Source: Prevotella sp.
GTDB lineage: Bacteria; Bacteroidota; Bacteroidia; Bacteroidales; Bacteroidaceae
NCBI GenBank assembly: GCA_017402445.1
Contig: JAFPME010000007.1
Location: 39,529 to 103,528, forward strand
DNA: 64,000 nt
Direction: 5' to 3'
The position numbers and the translations under genes are program-made. Below the pieces are notes generated by a model. It saw only the letters and a program-made list of their open reading frames with translations, searched no databases and was not told the DNA's origin. Positions 42,901 through 51,309 of this stretch are shown in pieces; the first letter of the stretch is position 1; every line of letters begins with the position of its first letter.

Positions 42901-43148
42901 ACGTGCGCGACGGCAGCTACCTGCGCCTGAAGAACATCACGCTGGGCTACACACTGCCCCGCACGCTGACAAACAAGATCGGCATCAGCCGCCTGCGCTT
43001 CTTCGGACGTGCTGAGAACCTCTTCACATGGGCCAAATACTGGGGCTTCGACCCTGAAATCGGTTCCGGCTCGACCAGCCTCGGCGTCGACTACGGCGTC
43101 TATCCGCAGGCTCGTACCTACACCATCGGATTCAACATCTCTTTATAA
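39933..43148 (+). CDS. susC: SusC-like TonB-dependent transporter
   Basis: Outer-membrane TonB-dependent importer of oligosaccharides, partner of the SusD protein next to it. Signal peptide (MKKERFLSVLLALLVSITVAAQ), a carboxypeptidase-regulatory-like domain (about 24-100: LKGTVTDESGEPVIGASVIV), then the SusC motif DVVVIGYGVQKKSVVTASI, plug domain (RIRGIGTINDSNPLYIIDGMP; AASGAIYGARAANGVILVTTKKG) and a 22-strand barrel ending TYTIGFNISL with a terminal hydrophobic residue. Length 1071 is usual. First gene of a five-gene locus that fits beta-glucan use. Confidence 0.95.
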   Translation: MKKERFLSVLLALLVSITVAAQSSGLKGTVTDESGEPVIGASVIVKGQPQTGTITNFDGEFVVNVAEGTTLVVSYVGYSSQEVRARNGMNVVLKEDASVLNDVVVIGYGVQKKSVVTASIAKVSADDLDGKTRLRAEDALKGMAAGVNVTSSSGQPGAKSMIRIRGIGTINDSNPLYIIDGMPTDQDGMESVNPGDIESIEVLKDAASGAIYGARAANGVILVTTKKGKLGQASINYNFSYGWQSAWKKRDVTGATDYAILQNERRVQNGMVPLYNDPYNLVDANGDKITGFGTNWQDLLFNDNAPIVQHDVSVSGASEKVNYYLSLGYFTQDGIVGGNYGQSNYDRLTIRSNNQFNLFDASKDRNFLNKLDLGANLSYMRVHSTGIDANSTWGSPLGSALYLAPTLPVTLNAGYDRDGKPLIGQRMIDQYSQYDLFTDGNGNPYTIPNYIGSYQEQNNPIAMMMLNPTKGWSHKFMPKFSLDLQLFDELRYHFTYSAELSFWGNEGATLQKYYLSGNNNADHTQASAYKGQNTTWQIENTLTYDKTFGKHTVGVVLGQSALKFKGDELGGSHWYLVNTDKPSINYTTGGDIEFSYDADGKITGAKSLVGVYGGPYVEHRLSSLFARLSYNYDERYMLQATIRRDGSSRFGSNNKYGTFPSASIGWNIMNEDFMKSTHDWLSNLKFRASWGKNGNDNIGDFAYTTLTALGNTSNYYFGQSAAMVYGSKANRLANEDLKWEESEQTDLGLDFGFFNNALTFSVDYYIKKTNGMIIEMPIPSYVGEARPLANVGDMENSGWEFELGYKWNIADARFAVRGNASYLKNKLKNLGNDTGFLNYGISQFSDGGTRAENGQPFPFFYGYKTDGILQNQAEADAYNSKYGTSSKPGDFRFVDMNGDNTINSDDRTNIGNGVPDWTFGLNFDAEWNGFDFSVFFQGVSGADVFDATYRQDVASGNYPTWVLDRWTGEGTSNTVPTLGDSKNWVVSDMYVRDGSYLRLKNITLGYTLPRTLTNKIGISRLRFFGRAENLFTWAKYWGFDPEIGSGSTSLGVDYGVYPQARTYTIGFNISL

Positions 43149-43202
43149 TCGGACATTGAGAGTATACAATCGACATTGATATTAATCGAAAACCAGATCA
43201 TT

Positions 43203-44750
43203 ATGATTACCAAAATATTTAAATACTTCTGCACCGGTTTAGCAAGTTGTGGTATTGCCGCAACCCTCACAGCGTGCAGTGACGACTTTCTGGAGGTGAC
43301 CAACCCGACGGGTGAGCCTCTCGAGGAATACTATACTACCGAGGAGACACTCAACGAAGCACTGACTTCGGCATACGCTCCGCTGCATTGGCCTGACTGG
43401 GACGGCACAGCCTACAACGACTTGACCGTAGATGGCGAGATCATGGGCGACGACTTCTGGGTAGGTGGCTCTGACAACACGGACAACCAGCACTGGCACC
43501 GTCTGTTCAACTTCGCAGGCGACGGCAACAACACGCTTTCAACGCTCTGGGGCGACTTCTACAGCGGCATCAAGCGTTGTAACGACGCCATCAAGTACGC
43601 CTCGTGGGAAGGCAAGGCCAGCCAGAAATTCCGCCGTTCGATGGAAATGCAGGCCCGTTTGCTTCGCGTGTACTATTATAATATATTGTGGCACTACTAC
43701 GGAAACGTGCCTTTCTACCTGGAGAACCTCTCGTTGCCTTACACGGCTCCGCAGCTTTCGGCCGACGAAATCTATAATAAGCTGCTGCCGGAACTGGAGG
43801 AAATCATCGCGTCCAACGTGCTGCCCATGCGCTGGTCGACTGCCGAGAGCGGTCGTGTGAGCCAGGCTTTTGCCTATATGCTCTATGCTGAGATGGTCAT
43901 GTACCAGAATGACTCGGCTCGTTATCCGCAGGCACTGGCTTATATGAAGGAAATCATCGGCGACTCTGAATATTCGCTTAACCCGAGCTTCAAGGATCTG
44001 TGGCAGGAAAGTGGTGAATGGTGCGCCGAAAGCATCTTCGAAATCAACTACAACGACGATCAGGCCCAGCGCGACTGGGGCACTTCCATGGCTGCCGGCG
44101 GCACTGTGTTCCCCACACTCTGCTCTCCTAACGGCTGGGGAGGCGGTGAAGGCTGGGACGGCGGCAACGATGGTTGGGGCTTCCTGCCCATGCGTGTCGA
44201 GACCTACAATATGTATGCAGAGAACGACCTGCGTCGTGACGTTACCTGTTGGGACGTTCGGGGCTACGACTACACCCTGCGTTATCAGGACACACACATC
44301 TGGCACGGCAAATATCGTCCACAGTCGGAGAACAACAAGGACTGCCCGACCTCTAAGAACCTGAACTATAACAACAACAAACGCATCTACCGCTACGCCG
44401 AAACGTTGCTCAACGCTGCCGAGCTGTTGCTGCAGACGGGTGGAAGTGTAGCCGAAGCTACTGGTTATGTGAATGAAGTGCGCACGCGTGCCGGACTGGA
44501 GAAACTCGCTTCCGTGACCATCGACGACATCTTTACGGAGCGTCACCTGGAGTTCTGCGGCGAAGGAAAACGCTATTTCGACCTCGTCCGCGCCGAAGGA
44601 ATATCCGGAGCCACGCAGAAAGCAACCACCGTGCTCGTGCCTGACACATACGGTTACCGCACCAACTCGTGGACTCCCAGCAAGAAACACATCCCGTTGG
44701 CCCAGTCGGAACTCGATGCTGACCCGACTCTCAAGCAGAACAACTATTAA
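43203..44750 (+). CDS. susD: SusD/RagB-like surface glycan-binding lipoprotein
   Basis: Surface lipoprotein that caps the SusC channel and binds the glycan. The start gives MITKIFKYFCTGLASCGIAATLTAC with lipobox LTAC. SusD hallmarks: DDFLEVTNPTG at the mature N-terminus, TPR-type helices (RRSMEMQARLLRVYYYNILWHYYGNVPF), and the C-terminal YRYAETLLNAAELLLQTGG with FTERHLEFCGEGKRYFDLVR. Trp-rich loops (NGWGGGEGWDGGNDGWGF, about 310-327) are unusual and could be part of the glycan site. 515 residues. It follows susC by 54 bp. Confidence 0.95.
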   Translation: MITKIFKYFCTGLASCGIAATLTACSDDFLEVTNPTGEPLEEYYTTEETLNEALTSAYAPLHWPDWDGTAYNDLTVDGEIMGDDFWVGGSDNTDNQHWHRLFNFAGDGNNTLSTLWGDFYSGIKRCNDAIKYASWEGKASQKFRRSMEMQARLLRVYYYNILWHYYGNVPFYLENLSLPYTAPQLSADEIYNKLLPELEEIIASNVLPMRWSTAESGRVSQAFAYMLYAEMVMYQNDSARYPQALAYMKEIIGDSEYSLNPSFKDLWQESGEWCAESIFEINYNDDQAQRDWGTSMAAGGTVFPTLCSPNGWGGGEGWDGGNDGWGFLPMRVETYNMYAENDLRRDVTCWDVRGYDYTLRYQDTHIWHGKYRPQSENNKDCPTSKNLNYNNNKRIYRYAETLLNAAELLLQTGGSVAEATGYVNEVRTRAGLEKLASVTIDDIFTERHLEFCGEGKRYFDLVRAEGISGATQKATTVLVPDTYGYRTNSWTPSKKHIPLAQSELDADPTLKQNNY

Positions 44751-44843
44751 GAGACGGTGTCACTGTCAGGCAAAACAACTGTTCATACGACACGTATCCA
44801 ACGGATGAAATAAAAGAAAACGATTATTTTCGAATTAAACGAA

Positions 44844-47270
44844 ATGAAGAATATGAATAAAATATATAGTTTATTCTGCGCAGGTTTGGTAAGCTGTGGT
44901 ATTGCTGCAGCCTTCTCTTCCTGCAGCCCCGACGAGTTTGAGGGAGCCAAAGAGTCTGGCATCCCCACAGTCAGCGGCAAGGACTTCCAGATTGCCGTCG
45001 ATCAGGAGACCAACCAGATGGTGGCTTCCTTCGCCGCACCCGCAGGCACCTACCCTGTATGGATCATTGATGGTACCAGTTACTCCACTCTCAGCGAGGT
45101 CGGCTACAAGAATACCGAGGCCGGCACGCATACTGTAGGCCTGAAGCTTGGCAACCGGAACGGATTCAGCCAGGGAACCATCACGAAAGAATTCACTTTC
45201 AACGAGACAAAGATTGACTATTCGTCCGACTTCCGCAAGATTACGGGCAAAGAATGGCGCTTCGCCAACAAGGAAGTGGCCCATCTGGCTTGCGGACCAG
45301 CAGGAACGGCCGGAACGGAGTGGTGGTCTGCCAGTGCTGATGAGAAGAAAGACTTCGGTATGTACGACGATCGCATCTCCTTCACCGCCGAAACTCGCAA
45401 GGGAGGAACGTTTACTTACAATGCCGGTGAAGACGGACTGACCTACGTGAACAAAGGAACCACCAAGTGGGGAAGCCAGGATCCCGACTGGGATGCAACC
45501 ATTGGCAACCAGACTTCTACTTGGAGCTTCGAGGTATACGAATGGACAGACGCCGAAGGCAACGTTGTTCCGCAGACTTACATACAGTTGGCACCGAACA
45601 CAGCTTTCCCGTATATCAGCAGCGATGCGCAATACGAGAACCCACGTTTCCGCATCGAGACGCTGACAGCGAAGAAGCTCGTGCTCATCTACGAGGCTCC
45701 CGACCGCTCGATAGCATGGCGATTCATCTTCACAAGCGAGGAAGCCGAGAAGGAATGGGCTGGATTCGACCCGAACAGCGACTTTAATCTCTGGAAGAAT
45801 GTGGATTATACGATGTTCTTCTACTATGCACCGGGCTGGGCACAGATTGCAGATCCTGGCTTCGAAGTTGGCGACAATGACTATACCATTACGCTTCCCC
45901 AGGGAACAACCGACCAATGGCAGGCACAGGTTGCCTTCAAGACGACGAACATCTCTACTTCTGCGTCAAAGAACTACGACTTCTCGTGCATCATCAACAG
46001 TGACAAGGACCTCAACGGCGCCACGGTGAAGCTTGTCATGGACGGCGACGACAACACCTTCTACTTTGCTGACCGCATCGATCTGAAGGCTGGTGAGGAT
46101 TATATCTTCTGGAAGAGCGACATGCCCGGCATTGATATGGAGCGCGTCAACCTCTTCTTCGACTTCGGTGGCTGTCAGCCTGACACGCACATCAACATCT
46201 CCGGCATCGTGCTGAAAGACCATGCCAACAACGACGGTACTGTGCCTCCCGGCGGCGACCAGCCTGGCGGCGACACTCCCGGCGGCACAATGGACTGGGA
46301 CTACAACTCGGCCAGCAATCTGTGGAAGGCTGTCGACGACGGCACGCTGTTCAATGCTTTCGGCTATTACTTTGCCGATAACGGATGGGGGCCCATCGCC
46401 TACAACGAGGCAACACACAACGGCGACACTTATGAGCTGACACTTCCCGAGGGACTCGGCGGAAGCCAGTGGCAGGGACAATTCCACATCGACACGAAGC
46501 TGACCGCCTCGGCTGCGAAGACCTATAACTTCTACCTCGTGATGGAGACCGACCAGGATTGTCCGCAGGTGACCTTCAAGCTCACCGATGCCGGTGACAC
46601 CAACTTCTTCTTAGAGGAACGCAACGACGTGAAGGCCGACGAGCCGTTCATTCTTAAGCGTACAGGTCTCACCCTGAAGGAGGGCAAGGACGCTGAGGCC
46701 ATCCGTCTGTTCTTCGACTTCGGTGGCTCACCCGCCGGAACGCATGTCAAGATCAGCAAGATCTACTTCGAGGAAGTGGTCTCGATGAACTACGACGATG
46801 CCGACAACCTGTGGAAAGCTGTCGACGACGGATCGCTGTTTGACGCCTTCGGCTACTACTTCGCCGACAACGGATGGGGTTCCATCGCCTACAACGAGGC
46901 AACACACAGCGGCGACACCTACGAACTGACACTCCCCGAGGGACTCGGCGGAAGCCAGTGGCAGGGACAGTTCCACATCGACACGAAGCTGACCGCCTCG
47001 GCTGCAAAGAGCTATAACTTCCAGCTGGTGCTCGAGGCCGACAACGACTGCCCTGGCGTGACCATCAAGCTGACCGACTCGGGCGATACGAACTTCTTAT
47101 GTGAAGGTCGCCACGACATCACAGCTGACGAGCCTTACGTCTATACGCTGAAGGGTGCCACACTGAAGGAAGGCAAGGACGCTACGGCCATCCGCCTGTT
47201 CTTCGACTTCGGCGGCTCACCAGTGGGAACGAAGGTGAAGATCAGTAAGATCGTGTTCAAGGAGAACTGA
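44844..47270 (+). CDS. Surface glycan-binding protein with three repeated modules
   Basis: Probable SGBP-B of the locus. Lipoprotein signal MKNMNKIYSLFCAGLVSCGIAAAFSSC with lipobox FSSC. Residues about 40-110 look like an Ig/PKD-type domain and 110-300 like a further beta domain. From about 312 to the end, three modules of 150-160 residues each start with NLWK (near 312, 489 and 652), contain a GxxYxxTLPxG-type strand, and end in LFFDFGG then a KISxI strand. They resemble CBM4/9/22-type beta-sandwiches. A Gly/Pro linker (PPGGDQPGGDTPGG) separates module 1 from 2 and 3; modules 2 and 3 are nearly identical even in DNA. No catalytic motif; binding is inferred from position between susD and GH16. 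Confidence 0.8.
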   Translation: MKNMNKIYSLFCAGLVSCGIAAAFSSCSPDEFEGAKESGIPTVSGKDFQIAVDQETNQMVASFAAPAGTYPVWIIDGTSYSTLSEVGYKNTEAGTHTVGLKLGNRNGFSQGTITKEFTFNETKIDYSSDFRKITGKEWRFANKEVAHLACGPAGTAGTEWWSASADEKKDFGMYDDRISFTAETRKGGTFTYNAGEDGLTYVNKGTTKWGSQDPDWDATIGNQTSTWSFEVYEWTDAEGNVVPQTYIQLAPNTAFPYISSDAQYENPRFRIETLTAKKLVLIYEAPDRSIAWRFIFTSEEAEKEWAGFDPNSDFNLWKNVDYTMFFYYAPGWAQIADPGFEVGDNDYTITLPQGTTDQWQAQVAFKTTNISTSASKNYDFSCIINSDKDLNGATVKLVMDGDDNTFYFADRIDLKAGEDYIFWKSDMPGIDMERVNLFFDFGGCQPDTHINISGIVLKDHANNDGTVPPGGDQPGGDTPGGTMDWDYNSASNLWKAVDDGTLFNAFGYYFADNGWGPIAYNEATHNGDTYELTLPEGLGGSQWQGQFHIDTKLTASAAKTYNFYLVMETDQDCPQVTFKLTDAGDTNFFLEERNDVKADEPFILKRTGLTLKEGKDAEAIRLFFDFGGSPAGTHVKISKIYFEEVVSMNYDDADNLWKAVDDGSLFDAFGYYFADNGWGSIAYNEATHSGDTYELTLPEGLGGSQWQGQFHIDTKLTASAAKSYNFQLVLEADNDCPGVTIKLTDSGDTNFLCEGRHDITADEPYVYTLKGATLKEGKDATAIRLFFDFGGSPVGTKVKISKIVFKEN

Positions 47271-47281
47271 TGTCAGAAAGA

Positions 47282-47319
47282 CAGCGAGCACCTTCAAGCC
47301 TGCTTGTCAGTGCTCGCTG
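47282..47319 (+). other. Hairpin between SGBP and GH16 genes
   Basis: CAGCGAGCAC pairs perfectly with GTGCTCGCTG around an 18-nt loop, 11 bp after the SGBP stop. No T-run follows, so it may be an RNA-processing or stability element inside the operon. Confidence 0.6.
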
Positions 47320-47360
47320 AAACAAAAGTCAACGAAGTTAAAACTGTAAAATAGAATAAA

Positions 47361-48470
47361 ATGAAAAAATATATGATTCATTCCATGCTGATCTCCCTCG
47401 CCGTAGCCCTCACCGGCTGCGAGGGTGACAAGTACACCATGTATGGGCCGGAAGCGCCCAATGCCAGCATCACCGTCTCGCAGGAAGCCATCAGTGCTCC
47501 TGCCGACGGAGGCCGTTATGTCGTCGATGTCAGCACCTCTGCAGTGGAGTGGGGTGCGTACGCCGATGCCGACTACATCGCCGTCAGTGCACAAAACTCC
47601 AATACTCAGAAAGGAACGCTGAGTATCAGCCTGCCCGCCAACCCCGATACGCTGGCTCGTAAGGCTTCTGTTATCGTCATGTCTGGCTCGGCCCGAAAGA
47701 CAATTGCCGTCACACAGGAGGCCGCAGCCAAGTCGGCCTACACTGCGCCCGAGGGCTATAACCTCGTATGGCAGGACGATTTCGACAGCGGATCGGAGCT
47801 GAATGCCGACAACTGGACCCACGAAGTGCAGAACGCCGGCTGGGTGAACAACGAGTTGCAGAACTATGTGAACCACAAGACCCCCGAGGGCAACCTCGTC
47901 ACAGAAGTGAAGGACGGCCATCTGAAGATTCATTGCCTGAAGGAAAACGGCAAAATCTACTCCGGACGCGTCTATGCCAAGGTGAAGGAAGGCTGGACCT
48001 ACGGCTACATCGAGGCATCCATCAAGTTGCCGAAGGGCAAAGGCACGTGGCCCGCATTCTGGATGATGCCCGTGAACTTCAAATCGTGGCCTGCCGACGG
48101 TGAGATTGACATCATGGAAGAAGTGGGCGGACATCCCAACTACGTCTCCAGCAGCCTGCATGCCAATGCGCATGTGCACTCCAACGGCACGCAAGTGACG
48201 CACGAAATGCTCTGTGAAGGTGCCGAGGACGACTTCCATACCTACGCCATCGAGTGGACCGCGAAGAACATCACGACCTACGTAGACGGCAAGGTGCAGC
48301 TCTCTTACGACAACCGTGGCCTCGGTCGTGACGACTGGCCCTACGACGACCCGTTCTACATCATCTTCAACCTGGCGTGGGGCGGCTCATGGGGCGGCAC
48401 ATACGGCATTGACGAGTCGGCTTTGCCCTGCACGATGGAAGTGGACTACGTCCGTGTTTTCCAGAAGTAA
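47361..48470 (+). CDS. GH16 endo-beta-glucanase lipoprotein with BACON domain
   Basis: Surface endo-acting glucanase. Lipoprotein signal MKKYMIHSMLISLAVALTGC with lipobox LTGC; a BACON-like domain (about 35-125: ITVSQEAISAPADGGRYVVDV); then a GH16 jellyroll from about 132 (YNLVWQDDFDSGSELNADNW). The active site GEIDIMEEVG has nucleophile E248, D250 and acid/base E253. The E-I-D-I-M-E form with the extra Met is typical of laminarinases and licheninases. The product is expected to be imported by SusCD and finished by the GH3. Beta-1,3 versus mixed-linkage preference cannot be decided from sequence. Confidence 0.94.
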   Translation: MKKYMIHSMLISLAVALTGCEGDKYTMYGPEAPNASITVSQEAISAPADGGRYVVDVSTSAVEWGAYADADYIAVSAQNSNTQKGTLSISLPANPDTLARKASVIVMSGSARKTIAVTQEAAAKSAYTAPEGYNLVWQDDFDSGSELNADNWTHEVQNAGWVNNELQNYVNHKTPEGNLVTEVKDGHLKIHCLKENGKIYSGRVYAKVKEGWTYGYIEASIKLPKGKGTWPAFWMMPVNFKSWPADGEIDIMEEVGGHPNYVSSSLHANAHVHSNGTQVTHEMLCEGAEDDFHTYAIEWTAKNITTYVDGKVQLSYDNRGLGRDDWPYDDPFYIIFNLAWGGSWGGTYGIDESALPCTMEVDYVRVFQK

Positions 48471-48501
48471 CAGCGGCGACAAACCGACGAACCAAGATTC
48501 C

Positions 48502-48631
48502 GAGTTTAGGATTAAGAAGTATTCTCGCTTCGCTGCGAGCACGATGCAAGCGTGAAGAACGGTGATGTGCATCAGCCCACCTTCAACTTCTGTTCATACC
48601 CGCACAGGCGGTGCTTCTTAATACTAAACTC
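48502..48631. repeat. Inverted-repeat (MITE-like) segment upstream of GH3 gene
   Basis: GAGTTTAGGATTAAGAAG (48502-48519) is matched by its reverse complement at 48614-48631 with one mismatch. The 94 bp between include CTCGC/GCGAG. No transposase. A small nonautonomous element or long hairpin are both possible. Confidence 0.55.
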
Positions 48632-48748
48632 TCGATTCCAGGACACTACTATTGGCAGTTAGTTATATTTTTTTCTAAGGTTAGTTCAAGCGAAAGATTG
48701 GGTCAGGATAACACCTTTTTTTCGACAGAACATAAAAGGCATCACATT

Positions 48749-51052
48749 ATGAAAAAATACATCTATACCATGGCCATGATATTCATGGCCGGCAACATCA
48801 GTGCGCAGCAGCCGCTTTATCTCGACGACAGCAAACCCGTCGAGCAGCGCGTGGAGGACGCATTGGGCCGGATGACGCTCGACGAGAAAATAGCTGTCAT
48901 CCACGCGCAGTCGAAATTCTCCAGTCCGGGCGTGCGTAGGCTGGGCTTTCCTGACTTCTGGACCGACGACGGGCCCCACGGTGTGCGTCCCGACGTGCTT
49001 TGGGACGAGTGGGAACAGGCCGGACAGACCAACGACTCCTGCGTGGCTTTCCCCGCGCTGACATGTCTTGCCGCCTCGTGGAACCCGCAGATGGCACGCC
49101 TCTACGGCGAGAGTCTGGGCGAGGAAGCGCTCTATCGCGGCAAGTCGATGATCCTCGGACCGGGCGTCAACATCTACCGTACGCCGCTCAACGGCCGCAA
49201 CTTTGAATACATGGGCGAAGATCCGTGGCTCGCCTCGCGCATGGTGGTACCCTACATTCAGGGCTTGCAGTCGAAAGGCGTGGCCGCCTGCGTGAAGCAC
49301 TACGCGCTGAACAACGACGAGAACAACCGCCATCAGGTGAATGTCATCATTGACGACCGCACGCTTCACGAGATTTATCTCCCGGCTTTCCGCGCTGCTG
49401 TCATCGAAGGCGGTGCGTGGGGCATCATGGGAGCCTATAATCTCTACCGCAATCAGCACAATTGCCACAACGAGGTTCTGTTGAACAAAATCCTGAAGGG
49501 CGACTGGCGCTACGACGGCGTCGTCGTCTCCGACTGGGGCGGCTGCCACGACACCGACCAAGCCGTGCGCTACGGCCTCGACATGGAGTTCGGTACGTGG
49601 ACCGACGGCCTCACCATGGGCAAGACCAATGCCTACGACCTCTATTATCTGGCCGATGCCTACAAGCAGGCCATACGTCAAGGACGCTACACCGAGTCCG
49701 AACTGAACGACAAGGTGCGCCGCGTGCTGCGCCTTTTCTTCCGTACGACGATGAACAAGCACAAGGGTTACGGCTTCCTGTGCTCCGAGAGCCACTACGA
49801 TGCAGCCCGTCAGATAGCCGAGGAGGGCATCGTGCTGCTGAAGAATGCCCCCGTCGGGGGAAAGAAAGGCCGTGCACTGCTACCGTTAGACGTGCAGCAC
49901 ATGATGCGCATACTCGTCGTGGGCGAGAATGCCGTCAAGATGATGACCGTAGGCGGTGGCAGCTCGTCGCTGAAAGTGCAGCGTGAGGTGCTCCCTCTCG
50001 ACGGCCTGAAGGAGAAGCTGTCGCTGCTCAGTCCTCAACTGACGGTCGACTACGCCCGCGGATACGTCGGCGACACCGTGCAGAGCTACAACGGCGTCAC
50101 CGTGGGACGCAGCCTTTACGAGACGCGTACGGCCGAAGAGCTGCGCGCCGAGGCTGTGGCGAAGGCCCGCGAGGCCGACTGTGTCGTCGTCTTCGGCGGT
50201 CTGAACAAGAGCAACTATCAGGACTGCGAAGGATTCGACCGCAAGGACTACGCACTGCCCTACGGACAGGACGAGCTGGTGAACGCGTTGCTCGCCGTCA
50301 ACCGACATCTGGTCTTCGTGAACATTTCGGGCAACGCTGTGGCCATGCCCTGGTCCGACCGTGTGCCGGCCATCGTTCAGGGTTGGTTCATCGGTTCCGA
50401 AGCCGGAGAAGCGCTGGCCAGCGTGCTGGTAGGCGAGGCCAATCCTTCGGGAAAGCTGCCCTTCACCTGGCCCGTGGCGCTCCAAGACGCACCTGCCCAT
50501 CGCCTCGGTGCCTATCCGGGAACGTGGCGACCGCAGCACGACATCATCGACGAGGACTACAAGGAGGGACTCTTCGTGGGCTATCGGGGCGTGGACCGCT
50601 TCAAGACGAAGCCTCTCTTCGCCTTCGGCCACGGTCTGAGCTACACCTCCTTCCGCATCGGAAAGCCCACGCTCTCGGCCGACCGACTCTCGCTGCAAGC
50701 CTCGCAGCTGACCTATCGCGACGGCGACAAGGCACCCGAAGGTTCGCTGACGGTCACCGTCCCTGTCACCAACACGGGCAGCCGTGCCGGAGCCGAGGTG
50801 GTGCAGCTCTACGTGGGCGACCTGAAGTCGTCGCTCCAGCGACCTGCCAAGGAGCTGAAGGCTTTCCGGAAGGTGTTCCTTCAGCCGGGCGAGACGCAGG
50901 ACGTCACGCTCACCATCGGCACCGATGCCCTGAGCTACTACGACGACGCGAAGCAGGTGTGGGCCATCGAACCTGGCGACTTCGCCGTTTTCGTAGGCAA
51001 TGCGTCCGACAACCTGCCGCAAAAAGCCCGCTTCAGCCTGAGCGTCCGCTGA
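48749..51052 (+). CDS. GH3 beta-glucosidase
   Basis: Periplasmic retaining glycosidase that releases glucose from beta-gluco-oligosaccharides. Signal peptide MKKYIYTMAMIFMAGNISAQ; GH3 N-domain with RLGFPDFWTDDGPHGVR, VKHYALNNDENNRH (catalytic-domain His-Lys) and VVVSDWGGCHD, where D262 is the nucleophile. The C-domain starts near 375 (AEEGIVLLKNA), and a C-terminal fibronectin-III-like domain (TVPVTNTGSRAGAEVVQLYV) closes the protein. 767 residues. The start is the signal-peptide ATG; the frame open to 48611 overlaps the inverted-repeat segment. It is 278 bp after GH16 and may have separate control, although no clear TAnnTTTG is seen. Confidence 0.94.
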   Translation: MKKYIYTMAMIFMAGNISAQQPLYLDDSKPVEQRVEDALGRMTLDEKIAVIHAQSKFSSPGVRRLGFPDFWTDDGPHGVRPDVLWDEWEQAGQTNDSCVAFPALTCLAASWNPQMARLYGESLGEEALYRGKSMILGPGVNIYRTPLNGRNFEYMGEDPWLASRMVVPYIQGLQSKGVAACVKHYALNNDENNRHQVNVIIDDRTLHEIYLPAFRAAVIEGGAWGIMGAYNLYRNQHNCHNEVLLNKILKGDWRYDGVVVSDWGGCHDTDQAVRYGLDMEFGTWTDGLTMGKTNAYDLYYLADAYKQAIRQGRYTESELNDKVRRVLRLFFRTTMNKHKGYGFLCSESHYDAARQIAEEGIVLLKNAPVGGKKGRALLPLDVQHMMRILVVGENAVKMMTVGGGSSSLKVQREVLPLDGLKEKLSLLSPQLTVDYARGYVGDTVQSYNGVTVGRSLYETRTAEELRAEAVAKAREADCVVVFGGLNKSNYQDCEGFDRKDYALPYGQDELVNALLAVNRHLVFVNISGNAVAMPWSDRVPAIVQGWFIGSEAGEALASVLVGEANPSGKLPFTWPVALQDAPAHRLGAYPGTWRPQHDIIDEDYKEGLFVGYRGVDRFKTKPLFAFGHGLSYTSFRIGKPTLSADRLSLQASQLTYRDGDKAPEGSLTVTVPVTNTGSRAGAEVVQLYVGDLKSSLQRPAKELKAFRKVFLQPGETQDVTLTIGTDALSYYDDAKQVWAIEPGDFAVFVGNASDNLPQKARFSLSVR

Positions 51053-51067
51053 TTTCTTTAACCATAC

Positions 51068-51107
51068 ACGGCTGCTTCCAATCGCGGGAGCAGCCGTTTT
51101 TCTTTTT
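51068..51107 (+). terminator. Terminator at the end of the glucan locus
   Basis: ACGGCTGCT pairs with AGCAGCCGT around a 12-nt loop, followed by TTTTCTTTTTT. 15 bp after the GH3 stop. Confidence 0.9.
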
Positions 51108-51221
51108 TCCCCATGTTCCTTTTTCGTCGCGATGGGCAGTCTTCTTGCTGCCCGAACGGTCGTCCTCGCTTGCCGTCCGGCCGTACTTTGTTTGTCGTGA
51201 AGTTGCTATTGAGTTGTAAAA

Positions 51222-51309
51222 TCAGTGAGATTGCCGGGCAATTTCAGTGAAATTGGTGAGCAAAATCAGTGAAATTGGTGAGCAATTTCACTGAAATGAC
51301 AGTCTTTGC
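51222..51309. repeat. 22-bp tandem array, family 1 (copy 3)
   Basis: Units at 51222, 51244, 51266 and 51288; three begin TCAGTGA, the last TCACTGA. Inner pattern ATTG-n5-CAAT. It runs into the family 3 array. Confidence 0.85.
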
